The notes under the pieces were generated by a model. It did not search any database and was not told the origin of the DNA. It worked only from the letters and a program-made list of their open reading frames with translations. Position numbers and translations under genes: made by a program. 64,000 bases of DNA from Candidatus Latescibacterota bacterium. Its GTDB lineage: Bacteria > Latescibacterota > UBA2968 > UBA8231. The stretch spans positions 1 to 64,000 of the forward strand of contig SLHA01000019.1 in NCBI GenBank assembly GCA_007136405.1, in the 5' to 3' direction. Within the stretch, counting starts at the first letter, position 1; every line of letters begins with the position of its first letter. Shown here piece after piece: positions 52,262-60,778 of the stretch.

Positions 52262-54577
52262 TCAGCAACGAGATGGGTGACGGTACAGATCCGCCATGGT
52301 ACGCCGCTGCCGTAGCTGGCGCAGCCGCCGACGGAGAATCGGTACTTCCAGAAACCAGTCCGCTTCCGGGCGCTCCAGCACCAGGACGGACGTGTCGCGA
52401 CGGCTTTCGACCTGGTAGTGGTCGGTCTGTGCGGATCCGGTCATAAAACCGGATTCACCGTATACCGGCTCGTCGCACAGCGGCACACCCGTGCCGTAAT
52501 CCGACGGAGTCAGCTTGAAAGCGCCGGCATCGGCGCCGATATACAGCGAGCCATTCAGCGGCAGCAAATCTCCCTGACCGAACCTTTGCTCGCGGGCGTA
52601 CCGGGCGATCCGGTTGTGCAGATGAACGGGAACACCGACGTCGAACAACCGGCATTGCTGGAGTATCTGGCGCAGGCGCCAGGTCCGGTGCAGAGTGCCT
52701 TCCCGGGCTTCTTCCCCGCCATACCCCCCCAGCAATGCGACAATCTCTCGAAACAGGAAGCCGGGCATACGCAGAATCCGCATGTAGGTGTCCGACTGTA
52801 CGCACGTGGTGCGCGGCACCTGCAGCAGCGCCTCCATCTCCCCGATGAGATCTCCGGCGTAGACTTCGGCCACCTTATGCCAGATGGAGCCATACTGTGC
52901 CCATGCGCTGCCCTTGCCGCTGATCGCCATGTCGACGCAGGCGGCCTCTCCACCCGGCTCGAGAAAAAGAGTATCGGGTTGGACCGTCAGTATGTCGCAG
53001 TCAGCCATGATGCGCTCATCGCCGAGCACCTGCTGGCGCTCGAGCTGTCCGCCGGAGATACGGTTACCGACGAGGTCGAACAGAGAATCGGCCAGGTAGG
53101 CCAGCACCCGTTCCCGGTACTTGTCCCGACACGACTCCGGCGACTGAACGCCTACTTCGCGGGCCGATCCGGCAATGGCAACCTGCCCCACAGTGACCGT
53201 CGCCCGCGGGTCCAGGCGTTCCCTCTGAATGTGGGCCAACACGATGCTTGCCGACGTGTCTTTTTCGAAATCACCCCAATAGCCATGCACGGAGCATTGT
53301 TGTCTGGCTTCCACGGCTCCCACGTCGATCTTCTTGACCGTGGTGGGCGCGAGGACGAAATCCCGGTACCGGTCAAAGCGTTCCGGCGAGAGGTAGCCCG
53401 CTTCGATCAGTTGGCGACACCGCCGGAAGTTCAGGATGTCGCTCATATGTCCGTAACTCTTCCACTCCTGCCCCACGATACCCCGCAAGCGGTAGATGGC
53501 GCAGGGCACCGAGTGAATGGAGGGATGAGCCAGGATTCGCAGCCCGGCATAATCGTACTCCTCACCATACCGGAGAGCCACGTAGTTGAAGTAACTCTCC
53601 AGTTCGTCCACCTCCATACCGAGCATCAGCGCCCCCTTGAGCAGGATGGTCCGCCAGACGATCCGCGGGCACAGCACCGTCGGCTTCCGGTCCATCTGCA
53701 ACAGCATGCTCAGTTCGCCGATATGGTCGTCGTGATTGTGGGTGAACAGGACCGCATCGATTTCCGCGGGTGAGACACTGACCTGCTCCAGCAGGTAGGG
53801 CACGTTCATCGGCAGATCGATGCAGATGAGGCGATCCCGCCATTGAACGAGCGTATGCATGCAGCTGCGCGGTGAGAAACCGTCTTCCTCGCCCGTGTCT
53901 ATGATTTGGAAGAGCTTGTGATCGATGTGCTTGATGTCCAACTCGAGCGGTGGCACGTAGTCCCTGCCCGGAGGCAGGTTGCAGTCCACCTGTACGTGCT
54001 CGTCTCCATAACTGACCAGAAAAACATTGGGGGCTTCCTTGCGGATACGCAAGCCCCGTACCTCCGCTGCAGGCGCTACCGAGCCATCCCGCGGCAACGG
54101 CGGCAGCGTGATGCAGTCAATCATGGAATCGGCGGGTTGGATGCCGTCGACCGGCGACAGGCCTTCGATTTCGCGCAGCAACTGCCGGCAGGATGAGGGG
54201 TCCAGGTCGCACCCCTCCATCTCGCTGACGTCGTAATATCCGAACATGCCCCGCTTGAAGCTGTCGGTGGCCGGCGCGAGTTGCTCCGGGGTTCCCAGCA
54301 GGCAGGGTTTCTCCCCCCGGGACAGCATGCCCTGGTTGAACAGTGCATGCAACAGCGGGAATTCGATGAGATTGCAGCTGGTATCCATGCGTCCCTGTGA
54401 GCGCAGATCCGTACACACGATACCATTCAGCTGCAGGTTCCGCTGGATGAGCATCTTGATGGAGTCCGGCCAGGCATTGAACAACCAGGAGATGCCCAGT
54501 GCGGGAACGCGGAGCAGGTGACCGGCGGGACAGAGCTGGATCAACTCCATGCGTCCACGGGATGCGTCTTGGGGCAT
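52262..54577 (-). CDS. Metallo-beta-lactamase protein with cyclic-nucleotide-binding domains
   Basis: 771 aa. An N-terminal part of about 230 residues is not recognised. It is followed by a metallo-beta-lactamase domain with FTHNHDDHIGEL (zinc motif at 279-285). A cyclic-nucleotide-binding domain then shows a phosphate cassette GEMEALLQVPRTTCV (within 575-593), and a second, degenerate cassette lies near 705-723 (GESGFMTGSAQTD, no Arg). A plausible role is a phosphodiesterase or hydrolase switched by cAMP or cGMP; this is inferred. The ATG at 54577 has AAGGTG at 7 nt. Confidence 0.8.
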   Translation of the reverse strand: MPQDASRGRMELIQLCPAGHLLRVPALGISWLFNAWPDSIKMLIQRNLQLNGIVCTDLRSQGRMDTSCNLIEFPLLHALFNQGMLSRGEKPCLLGTPEQLAPATDSFKRGMFGYYDVSEMEGCDLDPSSCRQLLREIEGLSPVDGIQPADSMIDCITLPPLPRDGSVAPAAEVRGLRIRKEAPNVFLVSYGDEHVQVDCNLPPGRDYVPPLELDIKHIDHKLFQIIDTGEEDGFSPRSCMHTLVQWRDRLICIDLPMNVPYLLEQVSVSPAEIDAVLFTHNHDDHIGELSMLLQMDRKPTVLCPRIVWRTILLKGALMLGMEVDELESYFNYVALRYGEEYDYAGLRILAHPSIHSVPCAIYRLRGIVGQEWKSYGHMSDILNFRRCRQLIEAGYLSPERFDRYRDFVLAPTTVKKIDVGAVEARQQCSVHGYWGDFEKDTSASIVLAHIQRERLDPRATVTVGQVAIAGSAREVGVQSPESCRDKYRERVLAYLADSLFDLVGNRISGGQLERQQVLGDERIMADCDILTVQPDTLFLEPGGEAACVDMAISGKGSAWAQYGSIWHKVAEVYAGDLIGEMEALLQVPRTTCVQSDTYMRILRMPGFLFREIVALLGGYGGEEAREGTLHRTWRLRQILQQCRLFDVGVPVHLHNRIARYAREQRFGQGDLLPLNGSLYIGADAGAFKLTPSDYGTGVPLCDEPVYGESGFMTGSAQTDHYQVESRRDTSVLVLERPEADWFLEVPILRRRLRQLRQRRTMADLYRHPSRC

Positions 54578-54689
54578 GACCGTCACCTTCCCGGTTCCGG
54601 ACTCCGTGTAAGCGGCCGGCAGCCCTCAGGGTGGCCGGCCGCGGCGCACGCTGATGCCACACCCGGCCGGTGCGAGCGCGTATTCGGTC

Positions 54690-55421
54690 TCACCGGAGCG
54701 GCGTGGACATCAACAACGACAGAATGACGCCCACCTTGGTGTCATGCCTGATGTCGTCGCCCGAGTGGATGCTGAACCGGATACCGCCATTGAGCATCAG
54801 TCCGGGAATGATCTCGTAATCCAGATTGGGGACCAGTATTACACTGGAGCGATCCACCAGTTCCTGCGAATCCGAGGTCAGAAGAATGTCCAGATAGGCA
54901 AAAACTCGATCGCTCAGCGGCAGCACGGGTTGGATCATCACATCGATCAACGTGCCGTTGGGGGTGTAGCCGTCCAGAAAACCGAACAGGATGTGGCTGT
55001 TTACTCCGATATCGCCTACGAGCATCGAGTGCATCAGACCGGCCGATATCCCGTAGTTGTCCGTTTCCCGCTTGGCACTCAAGTTGGCCGTGGCAGCGGT
55101 ACGCGACCCCAGGGAGTATTTGGCTCCAAGAGTGATGGAGGACAGGGCCTTGGCATCGTCGCGCAGAACGCCCAGCGTGGCGCGCGCACCAACCTCGAAC
55201 CAGTCAGCAAGCGCGTATTTTGCCATGATGTCGATATCACCGAACTCGTCGATTTTATCGATGTCGGGCGTGAGAAAGCCGATATCCACCCCGCCGGTAC
55301 CAGCCGCTTCCGGCAGTACATAGTGGATGTCGTATGTCAGCGGATAGGTCAGGGGTTGAGCCTCCACCATGTAGCCCCCCATGACAAGCAGACCTGCAAC
55401 CGCCGCGATCAACGTGCTCAT
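54690..55421 (-). CDS. Outer-membrane-type beta-rich protein
   Basis: 243 aa with a short signal (MSTLIAAVAGLLVMGGYMVEA) and strongly alternating beta strands (DIDIMAKYALADWFEVGARATLGVL, SITLGAKYSLG, YGISAGLMHSML). The end LSLLMSTPLR is not a classical Phe terminus. ATG has GGAGG at 8 nt. It resembles transporter-like or DUF3187-type barrels; family not firmly assigned. Confidence 0.75.
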   Translation of the reverse strand: MSTLIAAVAGLLVMGGYMVEAQPLTYPLTYDIHYVLPEAAGTGGVDIGFLTPDIDKIDEFGDIDIMAKYALADWFEVGARATLGVLRDDAKALSSITLGAKYSLGSRTAATANLSAKRETDNYGISAGLMHSMLVGDIGVNSHILFGFLDGYTPNGTLIDVMIQPVLPLSDRVFAYLDILLTSDSQELVDRSSVILVPNLDYEIIPGLMLNGGIRFSIHSGDDIRHDTKVGVILSLLMSTPLR

Positions 55422-55821
55422 GGCTCAAACCTCCGTGATTTATGCGCCGCCACCTGGCTCGAACAAGGGTCGGCAGCACCAATGTAGTGTCGCCGGTGAG
55501 TTCCTGGCCTTCGACCAGGAATGCCATGCCGGACATATCGACTGTAGATCCACAACACAAACGTAGCTACGTCCGCCGGCTCAGGCCAGATCAACCGCTG
55601 ATCGAGCAACCGGAACCGCGGCTTGGAAACACGGTTACAGCGCTCAGTTGCACCCTGGAAAGCGGCCCAGTGCCTGCCGTCTTCCAGAGAGCAACGGATA
55701 TGCTCTACGGACCGGTGCAGATCGACTCCGGCAGGACGGGCCCGCCGCGGCCGGCGTCTTCCAGTACAGAACGAAAAGAGCGCAACCCGCTTTGCTGTGA
55801 ACGAGTTGCGCTCTCCGTTTC
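55422..55821. other. 400-nt gap upstream of the beta-barrel gene
   Basis: No gene is supported here. The part next to 55821 holds the tRNA-Asn terminator; the rest is GC-rich without recognised repeats or promoter boxes. Confidence 0.6.
55774..55814 (-). terminator. Intrinsic terminator of tRNA-Asn
   Basis: Minus-strand 10-bp perfect stem (55805-55814 with 55777-55786), 18-nt loop, followed by a TTTT run (55774-55777). Starts 8 nt after the tRNA 3' end. Confidence 0.75.
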
Positions 55822-55897
55822 TGGCTCCGGCGGTAGGACTCGAACCTACGACATGGTGGTTAACAGCCACCCGCTCTGCCAGCTGAGCTACGCCGGA
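55822..55897 (-). tRNA. tRNA-Asn (anticodon GTT)
   Basis: Minus-strand cloverleaf: acceptor stem TCCGGCG/CGCCGGA, D arm GCTCAGCTGGCAGAGC, anticodon stem GGTGG/CCACC with loop CTGTTAA (anticodon GTT), T arm with TTCGAGT, encoded CCA at 55822-55824. Confidence 0.96.
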
Positions 55898-56009
55898 TCA
55901 CGATCCATCAACTGCTGTCTCGAAATGCCCGCAAATGTGCCGGAGCTCATCCGATCAGGACGGCAGATGAAGATAGGCGCACCTCGTCGATCTGTCAAGA
56001 TTGCGCCGA

Positions 56010-56855
56010 TCAGGCGATGTAGTGTTCCATCAGGCAGTCGCTTCTGCCGGGATGACGGAGCTTTTCCAGGGCCTTCTCCTTGATCTGGCGTACGCGCTCG
56101 CGTGTACGGCCGACGAACATGCCGATCTCTTCCAGCGTCATGGATTCGCAGTCGTCAAGGCCGTAGTACATGCGCAGCACACGCGCCTCGGTCTCCGTCA
56201 GGTGATGCATGGCCCGGTTCACCTCGTCCTTGAGTTCGGACTCCGAGACCAGATCATCACTGCCCTGCTGCGCCGCATCCGGGAGAAGGTCGCCAAGGCA
56301 CCGGTCAGGGTCGTTCTCATCGCACGGGGCTTCAAGTGATATGGGGCGTTGCGCCAGGCGCATCAGCATTTCCATATCACCGGGCTCCAGCTCCAGCTCT
56401 GCGGCGATTTCCTCGGCTTCAGGCGGTCGTCCCAGACGCTGCTCCAGGGCATTGAGTATACGGTTGATGCGGGTCAACTCGCCGATCCGGTTCAACGGCA
56501 GTCTGACGACCCTCGATTGCTCTGCCAGAGCCTGCAGGATGGATTGTCGAATCCACCAGACGGCATACGAAATGAATTTGTAGCCTTTGTCTCCGTCGAA
56601 ACGTCTGGCGGCGATCATCAAGCCCAGATTCCCCTCGTTGATCAGGTCAGACAGGGGCAGGCCCAGATTCTGATACTGTTTGGCGACGCTGACGACAAAG
56701 CGAAGATTGGCCTGGACCAGTCTGGATAACGCCCGGTCATCGCCATCCCGGATCTTCCTGGCCATTTTGATCTCGTCTTTAGCCGACAGCCCGACCGAGC
56801 ACTCGATCTCGCGGAAGTACCTGTCGACGAGCGAATCCGTTTGCAATGTTGCCAT
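56010..56855 (-). CDS. Sigma-70 factor, RpoD/RpoS type without region 1.1
   Basis: 281 aa RNA polymerase sigma factor with region 1.2, region 2 (GNLGLMIAARRFDGDKGYKFISYAVWWIRQSI), region 3 and region 4 (EEIGMFVGRTRERVRQIKEKALEKLR). Length and lack of region 1.1 fit the short primary sigma factors of FCB bacteria, but a stress-type group 2 factor is possible. The ATG at 56855 has GGAGG at 9 nt. An AT-rich promoter and tandem repeats lie upstream. Confidence 0.92.
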   Translation of the reverse strand: MATLQTDSLVDRYFREIECSVGLSAKDEIKMARKIRDGDDRALSRLVQANLRFVVSVAKQYQNLGLPLSDLINEGNLGLMIAARRFDGDKGYKFISYAVWWIRQSILQALAEQSRVVRLPLNRIGELTRINRILNALEQRLGRPPEAEEIAAELELEPGDMEMLMRLAQRPISLEAPCDENDPDRCLGDLLPDAAQQGSDDLVSESELKDEVNRAMHHLTETEARVLRMYYGLDDCESMTLEEIGMFVGRTRERVRQIKEKALEKLRHPGRSDCLMEHYIA

Positions 56856-57001
56856 GACGCGCAGCCCTCCTCGCATATATACATCCGACCACAGCGCTGA
56901 TTTACCATGGGGAGTTCGCCACAGCCGGCCGTATATCTCAGCCGACCAGACCACAGGGGATTGGACACGCAGGGAGAGTTTGAGTGTCAGGGGAGATCAG
57001 A

Positions 57002-57055
57002 GCGTTACAACGTCAAGCCAGCGACCTGGCGTTACAACGTCAAGCGAGCGACCTG
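57002..57055. repeat. Tandem 27-bp repeat upstream of the sigma gene
   Basis: Copies 57002-57028 and 57029-57055 differ by a single base. Each contains TTGACG on the minus strand. They lie between the candidate promoter and the sigma start, within the expected leader. Confidence 0.95.
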
Positions 57056-57090
57056 TCGGGGGAAGGCGAGCAAGCCGCACGATGGAGACC

Positions 57091-57118
57091 AATATAATTC
57101 AATTATTTGTGCAGACAA
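57091..57118 (-). promoter_or_regulatory. Candidate sigma-gene promoter
   Basis: Minus-strand TTGTCT (57113-57118), 16 bp, TATATT (57091-57096) in the only AT-rich block of the region. It would give a leader of about 230 nt. Confidence 0.55.
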
Positions 57119-57298
57119 GACATGAACACGTCATTCGACAAAAAAACACAAAAAAACAATGCATTACCAGCGCAGGGGGGCGCCAGTCCCTACGGGCAAG
57201 GCGCAACTCCGCCGCGTCACCATGCCGTGAACTCTGCACTCCCTGCCCACAGCGCGCATTGGCCGCACTCCGAGAACTCATCACTCGGCGTACATCCA

Positions 57299-57580
57299 TC
57301 AGCGGGAAGATGAACGCCGCTGCTCCGCGGAGTCCGACCCCAGCTTGTGTTCCAGTTGACCCCGATACATCCAGATCCCAAGAGATCCGACGGCACTGAT
57401 GACGATGATCCAGTACAGGATCTTGCCCAGATGCTGGACAAACGGTCCGGTGGATATGGTGGTGCTGACGATGATCAGTACGAACGCTCCCAGAATGAGA
57501 ACGGTGGTCAAGCGCAGCAGGCGGTTACACTTGGTTATCGCGGCGCGGACAGACGCGGCGTCATGCTCTTGATCGTTCAC
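57299..57580 (-). CDS. Small two-TM membrane protein
   Basis: 93 aa with two hydrophobic helices (LTTVLILGAFVLIIVST, residues about 24-40, and ILYWIIVISAVGSLGIWM, about 54-71) and a basic tail. GTG at 57580 has GGGAGG at 6 nt. It follows dxr by 65 nt. Not recognised. Confidence 0.72.
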   Translation of the reverse strand: MNDQEHDAASVRAAITKCNRLLRLTTVLILGAFVLIIVSTTISTGPFVQHLGKILYWIIVISAVGSLGIWMYRGQLEHKLGSDSAEQRRSSSR

Positions 57581-57645
57581 AACGGTCCTCCCGTTTGAGC
57601 CGGCTGATGGGGGCGCCAGCGGTATGGGCCTGAGGTGCAGTCGCG

Positions 57646-58797
57646 TCAGTCAAGGCGCTCGATTCGCTCAGCCGCATACGCCCGGGCCCAGGTGTCGATT
57701 TCCAGCACATCCTCCAGGCTGGCCGGCTTCCCGGCAGGTGCTGCGGCCATGACGTCCGTGTTGATCCGTTCGATGTCGAGAAAGCCGACCCGCCGGTTCA
57801 GGAAAGCCTCCACGGCCGCTTCATCGGCGGCATTCAACGCCACCGGCGCGGCGCCACCTTGCCTGGCAGCATGGTAGCACAGATTCAGGCACGGAAATGC
57901 TTCGTGGTCCGGTGCGGCAAAATGGATGCTGCCCAGCGCGACCAGATCAAGACGCGCTACCGTGGAGGGGCGGCGTTCGGGCTGTGTCAGAGCATACTGG
58001 ATGGGCAAAGCCATGTCCGTCTTGCCCAGGTGTGCGACGATGGTGCCATCGCAGTACTCCACCATGGAATGCACGACCGATTCACGATGGATGACGACGT
58101 CCACCTGGTCCGGTGCCACTCCGAACAGCCAGCAGGCCTCGATCACCTCGAAACCCTTGTTCATCATGGTGGCCGAATCCACGCTGATCTTCGCTCCCAT
58201 CGACCACGTCGGATGCGCTAGCGCGGCGCCGGGATCCACCTGGCGCAGCGCTTCCCGGCGACATCCGTAAAACGGACCACCGGACGCAGTCAGAAGCAGC
58301 CGCTCCAGGCTGCGCGGATCCTCGCCGCGCAGGCATTGCCACAGGGCATTGGGTTCGCTGTCCAGGGGTAAAAGCTCCGCACCGCCAACCGCGGCCGCGT
58401 GCATGAGAAGGTCGCCGGCCATCACCAGCGGTTCCTTGTTGGCCATGGCCACGCTTCTACCCGACTGTAGCGCCGTCAGCGTCGGCCGCAGTCCGACCGC
58501 ACCGACCAGGCCGTTGATCACCAGCTCCACCGCGGGATCGCCGGCAACCTCCTGCAGCCCTTCTTGACCGCCGACAACCCGCGTCCCCGGCAGCGCGGCA
58601 GCCACTTCCCCGATGCGCTCGGTAGCGCCCACGCTCACGATGCGGGGCTGCCAGCGCCGGGCCCGGTCGACCAGTTTATCCACCTGGTTGCCACCGGCCA
58701 GGCCGATCACCCGGTAGGCGTCCCCCAACCCCTCCAGGACGCGGAACACCGTATCACCGATGGAACCCGTACAACCCAACACCGCGATACTCGGCAA
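57646..58797 (-). CDS. dxr: 1-deoxy-D-xylulose 5-phosphate reductoisomerase
   Basis: Second step of the MEP isoprenoid pathway. The 383 aa protein has the NADPH motif VLGCTGSIGDTVFRVL, LLTASGGPF and the metal/substrate loop PTWSMGAKISVDSATMMNKGFEVIEA, all intact. Start is TTG at 58797 with GAGGAG at 8 nt. The MEP route therefore operates here. Confidence 0.96.
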   Translation of the reverse strand: MPSIAVLGCTGSIGDTVFRVLEGLGDAYRVIGLAGGNQVDKLVDRARRWQPRIVSVGATERIGEVAAALPGTRVVGGQEGLQEVAGDPAVELVINGLVGAVGLRPTLTALQSGRSVAMANKEPLVMAGDLLMHAAAVGGAELLPLDSEPNALWQCLRGEDPRSLERLLLTASGGPFYGCRREALRQVDPGAALAHPTWSMGAKISVDSATMMNKGFEVIEACWLFGVAPDQVDVVIHRESVVHSMVEYCDGTIVAHLGKTDMALPIQYALTQPERRPSTVARLDLVALGSIHFAAPDHEAFPCLNLCYHAARQGGAAPVALNAADEAAVEAFLNRRVGFLDIERINTDVMAAAPAGKPASLEDVLEIDTWARAYAAERIERLD

Positions 58798-58934
58798 ACC
58801 GTCGTCTCCTCGCGCGACCGCTGATTGTGAGGCCGCGGGCGCGCATCACCCACACTGCGCTCCGGCGCTGCGTCCTCACCCCAGCGGTTATCTATTGGTC
58901 TGTGCCCCCAGGCTGTCGTCCCAATCGAGCTGCC

Positions 58935-60590
58935 TCAGTTCTCACTGATACCGGACTGCGATCTACGGTTGCCTCGAACCCGGCGCGCGCCGGTACGCTG
59001 CAAGCCGCGCTTGTTGCGCGATCGTCCGGTGAACCGGACGGCCCGCGTTTCCCGCACCACCATGACTTTCACCTGACCGGCGAAAGTCAGCTCCTGGCGC
59101 ACTCTCTCGGCGATGTGGAAGGCCAGCATCTCGGCATCGTCATCACCCACCCGCTCGCCTTGGACCATCACCCGGATCTCACGCCCGGCGTTGATGGCGT
59201 ATACATCCTTGACACCTTCAAAAGAATTGGCGATTTCCTCCAGCCGCATGATCCGGCGCGCATAGCCTTCCAGGTCCTCGCGGCGGCCGCCCGGGCGAAT
59301 GGAGGAGATCGTGTCCGCGGCTTTGACCAGGAAGCCGACGGGTGACAGGCGTTCGCTGTCTTCGTGGTGTTCCGCTATCACCGCGCTTATGTCCGGATGT
59401 TCGCCGAAACGCTCAGCCAGTTCCACCCCGAGCTCGACATGCGAACCTTCCACCTGGCGGCTGACCGTCTTGCCGATATCATGCAACAACCCGGCGCGAC
59501 GGGCCAACCGTACATCCATGCCGATCTCCGAAGCCATCAGCCCGGCCAGCTGCGCCACCTCCAGCGAATGCTGTAGAAGATTCTGCCCGTAGCTGGCCCG
59601 GTACTTCAACATGCCCACATAATAAGGAAGCTCCTCATGGTATTCGGTGGCACCGATGGCCGCCAGCGCGCCCGCTCCCTCCCGGACCATGTCCTCGTTC
59701 AACTCGGCCTGACATTTCTCCACCACTTCCTCGATACGATTGGGTGTGAACCCGCCATCTTCGATGAGGTACACCATGGCCCGGGCAGCCACCTCACGCC
59801 GCGCCGGATCGTAGGAGGACAACAACACGGTATCCGGGGTGTCATCCACTACTACCTTCACCCCGGTGGCCAGTTCGAAAGCCCGGACATTGCGGCCTTC
59901 CTTGCCGATGATGCGGCTCTTTATCCGTTCGTCCGGCAGCGCCACGCTGGATGTGGTCATCTGCACCACTTCCTCCACCGCGCACCGCTGAATGGCCTGG
60001 GCGATGATTTTCTGCGCCTCCCGCTCGGCTTCCTCGCGGGCGCTGCTGCGCTCGGCCCGGACCATGGCCGCCATGCGGGCCTGCACCTCCGCGGAAACCT
60101 GCTCCATAAGCTGCTCGCGCGCCTCTTCAGCGCTCAGACTGCTGGCCATCTCCAGGCGCTGCTGGTAGTCGTCCACGATTTCGCTCAGTGCCGTTTCCTT
60201 CTCCTGCAGGTCACGCTCGCGGCTCTTCAGCCGCCGCTCATGGTGGCGTAACCGGGTCCACTCCTTGCGGCATTCCTCCTGTTGATTGTTGAGTTCCCGG
60301 TCGCGCGCCGCTACCGCCTTTTCGCGTCGTGCGACCTCCTTCAGCTGTGTTTCAAGGGTGGTTTCCTGTTTGTTACGCTGTTCGTACCAGTCTTCCTTTT
60401 CTTCCAGCAAGGCCAGCCGCTGGGCGCGTTCGGCATCGGCCATCTGCCTGGTCAACCGTTGCTCGGTCTCCCCCTGAAGCCGCTCCTGGGTCTTCTGGCG
60501 GGACAGATGGTAGATGGCCAGACCCAGTCCGCCACCGACCAGTATGCCACCAAGGCCGGCAAGGACGAGGTATAGATGGGTGTAGGTCAT
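58935..60590 (-). CDS. rny: Ribonuclease Y
   Basis: Membrane-anchored endoribonuclease that starts mRNA decay. The 551 aa protein has an N-terminal TM helix (residues about 5-27), a long charged coiled coil (about 30-200), a KH domain (RIIGKEGRNVRAFELATG) and an HD domain (HSLEVAQLAG and LLHDIGK). An Arg-rich tail of about 30 residues follows the normal end. ATG has AAAAGGA at 6-7 nt. With pnp in the same window, RNA decay is of the RNase Y type. Confidence 0.95.
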   Translation of the reverse strand: MTYTHLYLVLAGLGGILVGGGLGLAIYHLSRQKTQERLQGETEQRLTRQMADAERAQRLALLEEKEDWYEQRNKQETTLETQLKEVARREKAVAARDRELNNQQEECRKEWTRLRHHERRLKSRERDLQEKETALSEIVDDYQQRLEMASSLSAEEAREQLMEQVSAEVQARMAAMVRAERSSAREEAEREAQKIIAQAIQRCAVEEVVQMTTSSVALPDERIKSRIIGKEGRNVRAFELATGVKVVVDDTPDTVLLSSYDPARREVAARAMVYLIEDGGFTPNRIEEVVEKCQAELNEDMVREGAGALAAIGATEYHEELPYYVGMLKYRASYGQNLLQHSLEVAQLAGLMASEIGMDVRLARRAGLLHDIGKTVSRQVEGSHVELGVELAERFGEHPDISAVIAEHHEDSERLSPVGFLVKAADTISSIRPGGRREDLEGYARRIMRLEEIANSFEGVKDVYAINAGREIRVMVQGERVGDDDAEMLAFHIAERVRQELTFAGQVKVMVVRETRAVRFTGRSRNKRGLQRTGARRVRGNRRSQSGISEN

Positions 60591-60733
60591 CCGGTATCCT
60601 TTTGAGGGTATCGTTCAAGGTCAAATACTCCGATCTCAGCCGATCGTACAGAGACGTCCACCACAGGAATGGGCGTTCTCGCTCCTGGTGATGAATATAC
60701 ATACAGATCGGTGCGACGAATGGACAGGACATG

Positions 60734-60778
60734 AGTCCGCCGTCCACCGGTGCGACCCGATTGCGGCGGACTAGTCCG
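60734..60778 (-). terminator. Hairpin after the KamA-family gene
   Basis: Perfect 9-bp inverted repeat AGTCCGCCG/CGGCGGACT (60734-60742 with 60764-60772, 21-nt loop) covering the stop codon, next to a 12-bp palindrome CGGACTAGTCCG (60767-60778). No T tract. Between the KamA-family gene and rny. Confidence 0.4.

Larger units (their letters stand above)
56856..57298. other. 443-nt regulatory gap upstream of the sigma gene
   Basis: Carries a 27-bp tandem repeat, an AT-rich promoter block (57091-57118) and two A runs around 57140-57160 (T runs on the minus strand) that may end the upstream 57299-57580 gene. No coding frame supported. Confidence 0.7.

Noticed and set aside
52418-53773. 451-codon plus-strand frame opposite the MBL-CNBD gene
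   Set aside because: Low-information His/Arg/Gln-rich translation; shadow.
60591-60770. Possible 6S RNA upstream of rny
   Set aside because: The position is typical, but I could not build the closing stem and central bubble with confidence. A covariance-model scan would decide.
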